Of a stretch of 64,000 nucleotides of DNA, positions 48,148 to 57,420 are shown piece after piece (within the stretch, counting starts at the first letter, position 1; the number at the start of each line of letters is the position of its first letter). The DNA is from Microvirga antarctica (GTDB lineage: Bacteria; Pseudomonadota; Alphaproteobacteria; Rhizobiales; Beijerinckiaceae). The translations under genes and the position numbers were made by a program. Where the stretch lies: positions 62,001 to 126,000 of the forward strand of contig NZ_JAGEMM010000008.1 in assembly GCF_017921815.1 (NCBI RefSeq), read 5' to 3'. Below the pieces are notes generated by a model. The model was not told the origin of the DNA, searched no databases, and saw nothing but the letters and a program-made list of their open reading frames with translations.

Positions 48148-48307
48148 TAAACGCGGCTCCACTGATCGCAGCATCCCGGCAGGAGGGGATGTGCGCCAAA
48201 TCAGGCCGGAGAATGGCGTTTCCCGGCCAAGGGGGCAAGGGGCACAGCCCTGCCGGTCAAGGTCTCGTGATGGGCGGCGCCGGGCCACGGCCGGAAAGCG
48301 CCATCGG

Positions 48308-48338
48308 AACACCCTTTCGGAGGCCGAAAGGGTGTTTT
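48308..48338. terminator. Strong 13-base-pair hairpin after ETF-QO
   Basis: AACACCCTTTCGG (48308-48320) pairs perfectly with CCGAAAGGGTGTT (48324-48336) across a 3-base loop, starting 6 bases beyond the ETF-QO stop codon on the minus strand. The T run (TTTT) is on the plus-strand side, so on the minus strand it acts as a stem with only a short U stretch. Confidence 0.75.
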
Positions 48339-48343
48339 GACGA

Positions 48344-50005
48344 TTACATATTGACGTAATTGGGCCCGCCGCCGCCTTCCGGGGTCACCCAGTTGATGTT
48401 CTGGTTCGGGTCCTTGATGTCGCAGGTCTTGCAGTGGACGCAGTTCTGCGCGTTGATCACGAAGCGGGGATCACTCCCCTCCTCGACCCATTCATAGACA
48501 GCCGCCGGGCAATAATACTGCGACGGACCGCCATAGACGTCGTGTTCCGACCGCTTCTGCAGCGCCATATCGGCGACCTTGAGGTGAATCGGCTGATCCT
48601 CCTCGTGATTCGTGTTGGACAGGAACACCGAGGACAGCTTGTCGAAGGTCAGCACCCCGTCGGGGCGCGGATACTTGATCTTCTCCACCTCGGCCACCGG
48701 CTTCAAGGTCTCGAAATCGGCCTTGCCATGCGTCATCGTGCCGAAGGGCGACCAGCCAAAGAGCTGGTTGAGCCACATGTCGAGCCCGCCGAGACCGACA
48801 CCGATTACAGTGCCGAATCGCGACCAGAGCGGCTTGACGTTGCGGACGCGTTTCAGATCCTGCCCGATGGGCGAGGCGCGCCAGGCGGCCTCATAATCGG
48901 CAATCTCGTCATGCTGGCGACCCGCCGTGATGGCGGCAAACACATGATCGGCGCACAGCATGCCCGACAGGACGGCGTTGTGGCTCCCCTTGATGCGGGG
49001 CACGTTCACGAAACCGGCCGAATCGCCAACCAGGCAACCGCCCGGGAAGGTGAGCTTGGGCACCGATTGCCAGCCGCCCTCGACGATGGCCCGGCCGCCG
49101 TAGCCGATGCGCTTGGCGCCCTCGAAGACGTCGCGGATCATCGGATGGGTCTTGAACCGCTGCAATTCCTCGAACGGCGACAGGGTCGGGTTGGAATAGT
49201 TGAGGTGGACCACAAACCCGACCGACACGAGATTGTCGTCGAAATGATAGAGCCACGAGCCGCCGCCGGTATCGTTTGACAACGGCCAGCCCATGGAATG
49301 GCGCACCAGTCCCGGCTGGTGCTTGGACGGATCGACCTGCCAGATTTCCTTGACGCCGAGACCGTATTTCTGGTGATCGCGGCCCTCGTCGAGCGAGAAG
49401 CGCTTCACCAGGCGCTTGGTCAGGCTGCCCCGCGCGCCTTCCGCGAACACCGTGTACTTGGCCCGCAATTCCATGCCGCGCGTAAAGCCCGCATGGGGCT
49501 CCCCGTCCCGGCCGATGCCCATGTCGCCGGTCGCGATGCCGACGATGCGGCCGTCTTCCTCGAGAACTTCAGAGGCCGGAAAGCCCGGATAGATCTCGAC
49601 GCCGAGCTCTTCCGCCTTGCGGCCGAGATAGCGCGCCACATTACCGAGCGAGCCGATGAAGTTGCCGTGATTGTTCATGAGCTTGGGCATGAACAGGTTC
49701 GGCAGGCGGATGCCGGCCGCGGGTCCGAGATAGAGGAACTGGTCCTCGGTCACCTGCGTGGTCAGGGGACGGTCGCTGTCCTCACGCCAACCGGGCAACA
49801 GAGCGTCAAGGCCGGTGGGATCGACGACCGCGCCGGACAGGATGTGAGCGCCGACCTCCGAACCCTTCTCGACCACGACCACGGAGAGCTCCGCGCCCTT
49901 TTCGGCCGCGACCTGCTTCAGGCGGATCGCCGTCGCGAGACCGGCTGGACCGGCGCCGACGACGACGACGTCGAATTCCATCGATTCACGGGCGGGCACA
50001 TCCAT
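48344..50005 (-). CDS. Electron transfer flavoprotein-ubiquinone oxidoreductase
   Basis: Passes electrons from ETF, and so from acyl-CoA and amine dehydrogenases, to ubiquinone. The 553 residues begin with an FAD-binding GAGPAGLATAIRL motif, followed by GAHILSGAVVDPTGLDAL, GCLVGDSAGFVNVPRIKGSHNAVLSGM and the C-terminal [4Fe-4S] site NCVHCKTCDIKDPNQNINW with YYCPAAVYEW before it. CAGGAG lies 8 bases upstream of the ATG at 50005. It is a peripheral inner-membrane protein. It is divergent from the uracil-DNA glycosylase gene. Confidence 0.97.
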   Translation of the reverse strand: MDVPARESMEFDVVVVGAGPAGLATAIRLKQVAAEKGAELSVVVVEKGSEVGAHILSGAVVDPTGLDALLPGWREDSDRPLTTQVTEDQFLYLGPAAGIRLPNLFMPKLMNNHGNFIGSLGNVARYLGRKAEELGVEIYPGFPASEVLEEDGRIVGIATGDMGIGRDGEPHAGFTRGMELRAKYTVFAEGARGSLTKRLVKRFSLDEGRDHQKYGLGVKEIWQVDPSKHQPGLVRHSMGWPLSNDTGGGSWLYHFDDNLVSVGFVVHLNYSNPTLSPFEELQRFKTHPMIRDVFEGAKRIGYGGRAIVEGGWQSVPKLTFPGGCLVGDSAGFVNVPRIKGSHNAVLSGMLCADHVFAAITAGRQHDEIADYEAAWRASPIGQDLKRVRNVKPLWSRFGTVIGVGLGGLDMWLNQLFGWSPFGTMTHGKADFETLKPVAEVEKIKYPRPDGVLTFDKLSSVFLSNTNHEEDQPIHLKVADMALQKRSEHDVYGGPSQYYCPAAVYEWVEEGSDPRFVINAQNCVHCKTCDIKDPNQNINWVTPEGGGGPNYVNM

Positions 50006-50199
50006 CGTTGAACTCCTGGCGGGCGAACGCGGTTGACCGCGCGATTTGTTTACATATGAACAAGTTACGGCCTGTTCTCAACCTTCCGCACCGGAAAGAT
50101 TTGAACTGTTCCATTTGACGCAAACCGGCACGGACGCAAGGCTTGCCTGTGAAATAATGCCGAGTTGTCCACGCCGCGCGACCGGCCTACATAGCTTTC

Positions 50200-51045
50200 A
50201 TGGACAGCACCCTCGACCGCGACGCGCTGCACGCGATCCTCGATTTTCATGTCGAGGCCGGGGTCGATCTTGCGCTCGACGAGACGCCGCACAACCGGTT
50301 CGCTGAGACGCCTCCGCCGCGGGTGCCCGCCGCTGAGACCAACCTTCCACCAGCCTTGAACCGGCCAGTGGAGAAAGCTGCCCCCCCTGCGACGTCATCT
50401 CCAAGGCCCCTGCCCGGCAACCCAGCCCTGGCACCCGAAGAGGCAGTCCTTCTCGCCCGAGAGCAGGCCGCGTCTGCGCCAACGCTCGAGGCACTGGAAG
50501 ACATCTTCGGACGCTTCGACGGCTGCGCCCTCAAGTTCAGCGCGAAGAACCTCGCCTTTGCGGACGGCAACCCGGCCGGACGGGTGATGCTGGTGGGAGA
50601 GGCGCCTGGCGCCGACGAGGACAGGATCGGCAAGCCTTTCATGGGGCGGGCGGGCCAGCTCCTCGACAAGATGCTGGCCGCCATCGGGCTTGGACGCGAC
50701 GATGTCTATATCGCCAATGTCGTGCCTTGGCGGCCGCCTGGTAACCGCACTCCGACGCCACAGGAAATCGCGATCTGCATGCCGTTCATCACCCGGCAGA
50801 TTGCACTGGCGGCTCCCGAGTTTCTGGTCTGCCTCGGTGGCCCCTCGGCCCAGAACCTGCTCAACCTGAAGGACGGCATCCTGCGCACGCGCGGACGCTG
50901 GTCGACCTATACGGCGGAAGATGGCCGGGCGATCCGGGCGCTGCCGACCCTGCATCCGGCCTATCTCCTGCGTCAGCCGCTCCAGAAGCGGCTCGGCTGG
51001 CGCGATTTTCAATCCCTGAGACGGGCCCTCGACGGGCGCGACTGA
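50200..51045 (+). CDS. Family-4-like uracil-DNA glycosylase with reduced cysteine set
   Basis: The 281-residue protein has a Pro-rich, probably disordered N-terminus (residues 30-75) and then a UDG domain: GEAPGADED (133-141) with GKPFMGRAGQLLDKML, PGNRTPTPQE, and HPAYLLRQP (252-260). Family 4 enzymes carry a [4Fe-4S] cluster on four Cys. Here Cys109 (GCALK) and Cys193 (IAICMPF) remain, but the first position is Phe106 and the third is Trp177 in VVPWRPPGNRT, so a classical cluster cannot form. Cluster-less UDGs of this kind have been described in Bradyrhizobium. It removes uracil from deaminated DNA. It is divergent from ETF-QO. Confidence 0.9.
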   Translation: MDSTLDRDALHAILDFHVEAGVDLALDETPHNRFAETPPPRVPAAETNLPPALNRPVEKAAPPATSSPRPLPGNPALAPEEAVLLAREQAASAPTLEALEDIFGRFDGCALKFSAKNLAFADGNPAGRVMLVGEAPGADEDRIGKPFMGRAGQLLDKMLAAIGLGRDDVYIANVVPWRPPGNRTPTPQEIAICMPFITRQIALAAPEFLVCLGGPSAQNLLNLKDGILRTRGRWSTYTAEDGRAIRALPTLHPAYLLRQPLQKRLGWRDFQSLRRALDGRD

Positions 51046-51134
51046 CGTCCTCTTTCAATCGCGAGGGAACCCGCGTTACGCTCCAGCTTTAAGTGTGCAG
51101 CGGAACGTCGCATTTTTGAGGAAGAGTTTGAGCC

Positions 51135-52013
51135 ATGCGCTGGGATGATTTTCGGACGTCGTCGAATGTCGAGGATCGGCGTGGGATGCGGATGCCCGGC
51201 GGCGGGGCGGGCGGCCTCGGGATCGGCACCATCATCGTCCTCGGCCTGATCGGCTGGGCGTTCGGGATCGATCCGCGCATCCTCATCGGCGGCGCCGAGA
51301 TGCTGGGCGGCGGTAATTCCGGCTATGAACAGCCCCAACAGCAGCAGGGCCGCCAGGGTGCGCCAACAGATGAGACCGGCCGGTTCGCAGCAGCGATCCT
51401 CGGCAATACCGAGGATGTCTGGAAGGACGTGCTGCCGAAACAGGCCAACATCGCCTACAAGCCGCCCAAGCTGGTGCTCTTTTCGGACGGCACCCGCTCC
51501 GGCTGCGGCAATGCCCAATCGGCCATGGGGCCGTTCTACTGCCCGCTCGACCAGACGGTCTATATCGACCTGACGTTCTTTGAGGACATGAAGCGCAAAT
51601 TCGGCGCGAGTGGCGACTTCGCCTACGCGTATGTGCTGGCCCACGAGGTCGGTCACCACGTGGAAAACCAGCTCGGCATCCTGCCCAAGGTTCAGGCCCG
51701 GCAGCGAGAGGTGGGACAGGCGGAGGCCAACCAGCTCTCGGTTCGCGTGGAGCTGATGGCCGATTGCCTCGCAGGCGTCTGGGCCCATCATTCCCAGGCC
51801 AAGTGGCAGTCTCTCGAGCCCGGCGACATCGAGCAGGCGATCGGCGCGGCCGAGGCCATCGGTGACGACCGCCTCCAGCGCAAGACACAAGGGCAGGTGG
51901 TGCCCGATTCCTTCACGCACGGCTCATCGGCCCAGCGCGTGCGCTGGCTGACGACTGGATTGAAGGAAGGCACGGTCCAGGCCTGCGACACGTTCCGCGC
52001 CAGCAGGTTGTGA
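51135..52013 (+). CDS. ypfJ: Neutral zinc metallopeptidase (YpfJ-like)
   Basis: A 292-residue member of PF04228. It has an N-terminal MRWDDFRTSSNVEDRRGMRMPG, a single membrane segment (GIGTIIVLGLIGWAFGI, about 29-45), a Gln-rich linker, and the catalytic zinc motif HEVGHH (170-175) with the downstream VELMADCLAGVWAHH. The topology suggests a catalytic domain outside the cytoplasm. The peptide substrate is unknown. GAGGAAGAG lies upstream of the ATG. It follows the UDG gene by 89 bases. Confidence 0.92.
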   Translation: MRWDDFRTSSNVEDRRGMRMPGGGAGGLGIGTIIVLGLIGWAFGIDPRILIGGAEMLGGGNSGYEQPQQQQGRQGAPTDETGRFAAAILGNTEDVWKDVLPKQANIAYKPPKLVLFSDGTRSGCGNAQSAMGPFYCPLDQTVYIDLTFFEDMKRKFGASGDFAYAYVLAHEVGHHVENQLGILPKVQARQREVGQAEANQLSVRVELMADCLAGVWAHHSQAKWQSLEPGDIEQAIGAAEAIGDDRLQRKTQGQVVPDSFTHGSSAQRVRWLTTGLKEGTVQACDTFRASRL

Positions 52014-52074
52014 GGCCTTGACGGCGGGGCCGGATGAGACCCTAGTCAAACCGTCACCCCCACCGCGAGAGCCC

Positions 52075-52617
52075 ATGCCCCGTCTCGACCAGACCCGTCC
52101 GTTCGTGCCCCTCTCCATCGCCGTGCTCACCGTGTCCGACACGCGCGTCATCGAAGAGGACCGTTCGGGCGCAACGCTCGCCGACCGGCTTCTGGCGGCT
52201 GGTCACACGCTCGCCGACCGGGCGATTGTGCCGGACGACGTCGTGGCCATTCGCCAGACGGTCAAGGCGTGGGTAGACAGCGCGACCGTCGACGTGGTGA
52301 TCACCACGGGCGGCACGGGTTTTACCGGCCGCGATGTGACGCCGGAAGCGCTGGAGCCGATGTTCGACAAGCGCATGGACGGGTTTTCGGCGGTGTTTCA
52401 CCGCCTGTCCTTCGACACCATCGGTACCTCGACCGTGCAGTCGCGAGCGACCGCCGGGTTGTGCGGCACCACCTTCGTGTTCGTTCTTCCCGGCTCCCCG
52501 GGGGCCTGCAAGGATGCCTGGGACGGCATCCTGGCCGACCAGCTCGATTATCGGCATCGCCCGTGCAATTTCGTCGAGATCATGCCGCGGCTGAACGAGC
52601 ACCTGAAGCGCGGCTGA
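52075..52617 (+). CDS. moaB: Molybdenum cofactor biosynthesis protein MoaB
   Basis: A 180-residue MoaB/Mog-type protein that handles molybdopterin adenylylation or a related step. The fold is recognised by IAVLTVSDTRVIEEDRSGATLADRL, TVDVVITTGGTGFTGRDVTPEALEPMFDKRMDGFSAVF, and LPGSPGACKDAWDGILADQL. The ATG at 52075 fits other MoaB N-termini (PRLDQTRPFVPLSI); an upstream TTG would add 19 residues. It converges on the small GT2-like gene. Confidence 0.92.
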   Translation: MPRLDQTRPFVPLSIAVLTVSDTRVIEEDRSGATLADRLLAAGHTLADRAIVPDDVVAIRQTVKAWVDSATVDVVITTGGTGFTGRDVTPEALEPMFDKRMDGFSAVFHRLSFDTIGTSTVQSRATAGLCGTTFVFVLPGSPGACKDAWDGILADQLDYRHRPCNFVEIMPRLNEHLKRG

Positions 52618-52632
52618 GCCTGCGCTCACCCC

Positions 52633-53133
52633 TCAACTGAAGGCCGGGTCGCGCTCGATCGCGGCCGTGAGGCGAACCGGTTGGCCGGATTTTGCCTCGC
52701 CGAGGAGGATGCGGCGGTGAATGAGATCGCCGCTGCGGATCGCGCGCGGCGCGAACCTGTCCCTGATCCGGTGGACCATGTCCCTGAAGACCCCATGGCT
52801 GCGCTTGAAGCGGGCGCGCCCGGGTCGATCGGCGTTCAAACCGACGAACCGGTCGAGGACGCGGATCCAGCCCTCCTGCGGCAGATCGCCGTCATCGAGG
52901 CATAACAGCCAGTCGTGCCGGGCCAGTCGGCCCGCCTCCGCCCAATGCCCTGCCGGCGAGAGCCTCAGGACCGCACCGGCCGCCTCCGCCACCTGCGCGA
53001 TCCCCTCATCCTCACGATCCGCAAGAATCACCGCATCGGCGATGAGGCCGGCAGTCACGGCCGGAACCAGGGAACTCAAGGTGACTGCCAGGGCTTCAGG
53101 TCCATGGGTGACGCGGATGAGAACAGTGATCAT
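52633..53133 (-). CDS. Small GT2-like glycosyltransferase-fold protein
   Basis: A 166-residue protein that has the first half of a GT-A fold: MITVLIRVTHGPEALAVTLSSLVPAVTAGLIADAVILADRED, then LRLSPAGHWAEAGRLARHDWLLCLDDGDLPQEGWIRVLDRFV with an acidic DDGD in place of the DxD metal motif. It is about half the length of standard family 2 glycosyltransferases, so it may be a single-domain remnant or a distinct small clade. It stands next to moaB in several Rhizobiales as I recall, but no function is known. Confidence 0.72.
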   Translation of the reverse strand: MITVLIRVTHGPEALAVTLSSLVPAVTAGLIADAVILADREDEGIAQVAEAAGAVLRLSPAGHWAEAGRLARHDWLLCLDDGDLPQEGWIRVLDRFVGLNADRPGRARFKRSHGVFRDMVHRIRDRFAPRAIRSGDLIHRRILLGEAKSGQPVRLTAAIERDPAFS

Positions 53134-53246
53134 GCGCACACCATAACGTTTTTTAGGAACAGTGTCGCCTCGAAGAAGACTTGATTTCGTTCCACTTATG
53201 TTCTCTGTTCTTGAAACGTTCTCATTCCTGGATCGGGAGGTCGTCC

Positions 53247-54428
53247 ATGTCCCTTCGCGGCACGCAAAGCACCGGCGCTCTCCCGTCCGCATCGACGGGT
53301 CCCCTTTCCCGCCTCGATGCGGCCGATGCGGCGCGCCGGCGGATCGTCGACCCGGCGCACCGAATCGATTCCGAGCGGCGACGGGGACGGGGCGCGGTGA
53401 CCAATCCGACCGGCCGCTTCGAGCCGGCGCAGCGCGAGACCTTAGAGGACGGCTGGGCGTTCGAGGACGAATTGCCCCCGCTGACCACCGAGGTGATCAT
53501 CGAGAAGCCGCGCACCATCATTGCGCGCAACGATTCGCCCGATATCGGCTTCGACCGCTCGATCAATCCCTATCGCGGCTGCGAGCATGGCTGCTCCTAT
53601 TGCTTCGCGCGCCCGACCCATGCGTTTCAGGGCCTGTCCTCGGGTCTCGATTTCGAGACCAAGATCTTTGCCAAGCCCAGCGCGCCCGATCTCCTCGAAA
53701 AGGAACTGCGTGCCAAGGGCTACAGCCCCAAGACCATCGCCATGGGCTCGAACACCGATCCCTATCAGCCGCTGGAGCGCCGCCTGCGCATCACCCGGTC
53801 GATCCTCGAGGTTCTCAACCGGACCAACCACCCGGTGGGGATCGTCACCAAATCGGCGCTGGTGACGCGGGACATCGACATCCTCAGCCAGATGGCCGAC
53901 CGGCAGCTCGCCAAGGTGGCGATCTCGATCACCACGCTCGATCCCAAGCTCGCCCGCAAGATGGAGCCGCGGGCGGCCTCGCCCGCCAAGCGGCTGGAGA
54001 CCGTGCGTCGATTGTCGGAAGCCGGCATTCCGGTCACTGTTCTGGTGGCGCCGATCATCCCGGCCATCAACGACCACGAGATCGAGGCGATCCTGAAAGC
54101 GTCCTATGCGGCCGGCGCCCGGGAGGCGGGCTACGTGCTGCTGCGCCTGCCCTACGACCTCAAGGAGCTGATGCGCGACTGGCTGGCCGAGCATTACCCC
54201 GACAAGCTCAATCACGTCTTCTCGCTGCTGCAGGAAGCGCGCGGCGGCAAGGATTATGATGCCGGCTGGGGCGTCCGCCAGAGCGGCGTCGGCCCCTTCG
54301 CCTGGATGCTCGGACGCCGCTTCGAGACCGCGACCGCAAGGCTCGGCATGAACACGCGCCGGGTCCAGCTGCGGACCGACCTGTTCGTGCCGCCGTCCAA
54401 GGACACGGGCCAGTTGTCGCTGTTCTAG
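53247..54428 (+). CDS. PA0069-family radical SAM protein
   Basis: A 393-residue radical SAM enzyme. The cluster motif is CEHGCSYC (Cys112, Cys116, Cys119) within SINPYRGCEHGCSYCFARPTHAF, followed by LDFETKIFAKPSAPDLLEKEL, SNTDPYQPLERRL and LVAPIIPAINDHEIEAIL; the C-terminus is basic with SKDTGQLSLF. These proteins are related to the DNA photoproduct lyase SplB-like group but their reaction is unknown. GGGAGG precedes the ATG at 53247. It is divergent from the GT2-like gene. Confidence 0.9.
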   Translation: MSLRGTQSTGALPSASTGPLSRLDAADAARRRIVDPAHRIDSERRRGRGAVTNPTGRFEPAQRETLEDGWAFEDELPPLTTEVIIEKPRTIIARNDSPDIGFDRSINPYRGCEHGCSYCFARPTHAFQGLSSGLDFETKIFAKPSAPDLLEKELRAKGYSPKTIAMGSNTDPYQPLERRLRITRSILEVLNRTNHPVGIVTKSALVTRDIDILSQMADRQLAKVAISITTLDPKLARKMEPRAASPAKRLETVRRLSEAGIPVTVLVAPIIPAINDHEIEAILKASYAAGAREAGYVLLRLPYDLKELMRDWLAEHYPDKLNHVFSLLQEARGGKDYDAGWGVRQSGVGPFAWMLGRRFETATARLGMNTRRVQLRTDLFVPPSKDTGQLSLF

Positions 54429-54461
54429 AGGATTCTGAAGCAAGATCGATCTTCAACGCGC

Positions 54462-54480
54462 GCCGAGAAACGTGCTCGGC
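54462..54480. terminator. Hairpin between the radical SAM gene and the unknown cassette
   Basis: GCCGAG (54462-54467) and CTCGGC (54475-54480) form a 6-base-pair stem with a 7-base loop, followed by TTTA on the plus strand. It lies 33 bases after the radical SAM stop and directly beside the stop codon of the convergent cassette gene. A perfect 12-base palindrome AAGATCGATCTT (54442-54453) precedes it. Confidence 0.5.
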
Positions 54481-54481
54481 T

Positions 54482-54937
54482 TTAGCGCCCACTCGCCGCG
54501 TTCAGGACGCTGAGGATGTCGATCCCGACAAATTTGAGAACAAAGACCAGGCAGATCAAAAACACGCTGTAGGAAAAAGCCGCGACCACGCCGCCAGGAA
54601 TTTGTTGATACCACCGCAGGGATTGTTCGATCTTTCCGGCGATCGCTGATTTCTGGATATCAGGGGTGGCGCTTGTGATGATCTGATCTGCATACGATCC
54701 AAGGATCGCTTCAGCCTGCTGGCGATAATCGTTGAGCCGAGAGCCCGTGGTCTCGCCGATGAGGTAGCTGCTGCCCTCGTCGTGATTGGGAACCCGCTTC
54801 TTCTGGCTCCTGAAATCCATCATCCACGAGCGTTTTCTCTGTTTGTAGAGCGCATATGAAATGAGCCCGACGAGATCGTCGTCTCGGGTCACCAGTTTTT
54901 CGTAGACCGTATTATACGGCGCTTCCGCTGCACTCAT
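54482..54937 (-). CDS. Unknown protein with C-terminal membrane anchor
   Basis: A 151-residue protein I cannot assign. The N-terminal part is soluble and charged and holds YEKLVTRDDDLVGLISYALYKQRKR. A middle helical region (DYRQQAEAILGSYADQII) follows, and a single hydrophobic segment near residues 118-138 (VVAAFSYSVFLICLVFVLKFVG) anchors it, with the bulk presumably in the cytoplasm. G+C over 54481-54720 is 127 of 240 by hand count (53%), well below the neighbours. Its ATG overlaps the upstream gene's TGA (ATGA), so it is translationally coupled to the 72-residue partner. Confidence 0.72.
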   Translation of the reverse strand: MSAAEAPYNTVYEKLVTRDDDLVGLISYALYKQRKRSWMMDFRSQKKRVPNHDEGSSYLIGETTGSRLNDYRQQAEAILGSYADQIITSATPDIQKSAIAGKIEQSLRWYQQIPGGVVAAFSYSVFLICLVFVLKFVGIDILSVLNAASGR

Positions 54938-55152
54938 TTTCTGCGAACTGCATTCCGCAAAGTCGATTCCGCTGCCCGTAGCGCGTCCTGGTAGACATCA
55001 TTCCGGATGGTCCGGCTGGTGACGCGTCCCGGGTAGTCGCGACGCGTGACGATGGCGTCCGACTTGCCCGCCAGTTGCCCACTTGCCTCGTCAGGGCGAA
55101 TCAAGCTTCTTGCTTCAGACCGGTGATTTGACCGCCATTTGAGCCAAGACAT
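54934..55152 (-). CDS. Small basic protein of unknown function, first gene of the cassette
   Basis: A 72-residue, strongly basic protein (MSWLKWRSNHRSEARSL...STLRNAVRRK) with no recognisable family. It contains PDEASGQLAGKSDAIVTRRDYPGRVTS and ends in a probable amphipathic helix. GGAG lies 7 bases before the ATG at 55152, and its stop overlaps the start of the membrane-anchored partner. Such a small basic plus membrane-anchored pair could be a toxin-antitoxin, regulator-effector or immunity set, but nothing in the sequence proves this. It is divergent from rnhB with 78 bases between starts. Confidence 0.65.
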   Translation of the reverse strand: MSWLKWRSNHRSEARSLIRPDEASGQLAGKSDAIVTRRDYPGRVTSRTIRNDVYQDALRAAESTLRNAVRRK

Positions 55153-55230
55153 GGCTATCTCCGTCAATGCGTTACAAACTTGCAACGGATGCGGTGCGAT
55201 TGCAAGAACAGCCGGAGATATGCCGAGCCC

Positions 55231-55836
55231 ATGAATCTCAAGCGCGAAAGACATTATCGGAAACTTGGGTACGCGTGCGTTGCCGGCCTCGACGAGGTCG
55301 GCCGCGGGCCTTTGGCCGGGCCCGTCGTGTCGGCCGCAGTGGTGCTCGACCTCAAGAATGTGCCGAAGGGCCTTGCCGATTCGAAAGTGCTTAGCGGCGA
55401 GAAGCGCGAAGCTCTGTTCGCGGAGATCCTCGCCAGCGCCCATGTGGGAATCGCCTCGATCGCCCATGCGGATGTTGACAGCATCAACATTCGCCAGGCC
55501 TCGCTCAGGGCCATGTGCCGGGCGCTCGCCGCGCTGCCGTGCACTCCCGACATGGCGCTGGTGGACGGCAACGATCCGCCCGATCTGCCCTGCCATGTGG
55601 AGGCGATCATCAAAGGCGATGCCAAGATCGCCTCGATTGCGGCGGCGTCCATCGTCGCCAAGGTCGTGCGCGACCGCCTGATGGTGCGGCTGGGCGCGAT
55701 CTATCCGGTCTACGGGTTCGCCACCAATGCCGGTTACGGCACGCGGACCCACCTGTCGGCGCTCGCCAGCGACGGCCCATGCCCGTTCCACCGCATGACG
55801 TTTTCGCCTCTGCGCCAAGGGTTACTGGACCTGTAA
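55231..55836 (+). CDS. rnhB: Ribonuclease HII
   Basis: Removes ribonucleotides from RNA-DNA hybrids and misinserted ribonucleotides. The 201-residue protein has VAGLDEVGRGPLAGPVVSAAVVL (Asp21, Glu22), LADSKVLSGEKREAL, the acidic LVDGND, IAAASIVAKVVRDRLM and the C-terminal YGFATNAGYGTRTHLSAL, all family landmarks. The ATG at 55231 matches the family; an upstream frame extension has no support. It heads the block rnhB-ccrM that is typical of Rhizobiales. Confidence 0.95.
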   Translation: MNLKRERHYRKLGYACVAGLDEVGRGPLAGPVVSAAVVLDLKNVPKGLADSKVLSGEKREALFAEILASAHVGIASIAHADVDSINIRQASLRAMCRALAALPCTPDMALVDGNDPPDLPCHVEAIIKGDAKIASIAAASIVAKVVRDRLMVRLGAIYPVYGFATNAGYGTRTHLSALASDGPCPFHRMTFSPLRQGLLDL

Positions 55837-55842
55837 CCAAAC

Positions 55843-55858
55843 TTAACGCGCGTTAACC
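55843..55858. promoter_or_regulatory. TTAA palindrome upstream of ccrM, possible CtrA-type site
   Basis: TTAACGCGCGTTAA (55843-55856) is a perfect 14-base palindrome followed by CC, giving TTAACC half-sites. CtrA binds TTAA-N7-TTAA and TTAACC half-sites; the spacing here is 6, so it is a near rather than exact match. ccrM is CtrA-controlled in Caulobacter. A second dyad, GGCAAAGTTTGCC, lies at 55886-55898. Confidence 0.4.
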
Positions 55859-55989
55859 TCAAAAACTCAATAATATCAATGAGTAGGCAAAGTTTGCCGA
55901 CCTCACATTTCATGTCTTTTTGGTGGCTTGGAAACTTCGTCTTTACCCTAACGGTCCATGATCCGGATTGTCAGTTGCGTAAACGGTGA

Positions 55990-57243
<1,254 letters not shown>

Positions 57244-57251
57244 AGCCCTTC

Positions 57252-57277
57252 CCTGCCGGTGGATCGCCCCCGGCAGG
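57252..57277 (+). terminator. Hairpin downstream of ccrM
   Basis: CCTGCCGG (57252-57259) pairs with CCGGCAGG (57270-57277) across a 10-base loop, starting 8 bases after the ccrM stop codon. No U tract follows. Confidence 0.5.
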
Positions 57278-57420
57278 ACCTCTCCAGATTTGAAGATCGC
57301 CTGTCCTAAACTGACGGGCTGCCGCCCGAACGCGACCGGGGGATGGTGTGGGCCGCCACTATGGCCTCACATGCAATGGTTCCTCATGCCAGATCGTCCA
57401 CAGACCTTTAGCATCGTCTC

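Noticed and set aside
50200..51045. Pseudogene status for the uracil-DNA glycosylase because of missing cysteines
   Set aside because: The frame is intact, active-site motifs are conserved, and cluster-less relatives are known, so an altered but functional enzyme is more likely.
54482..55152. Calling the two-gene cassette a toxin-antitoxin system outright
   Set aside because: The coupling and membrane anchor are suggestive, but neither protein matches a known toxin or antitoxin family that I can recognise, so it is reported as unknown.
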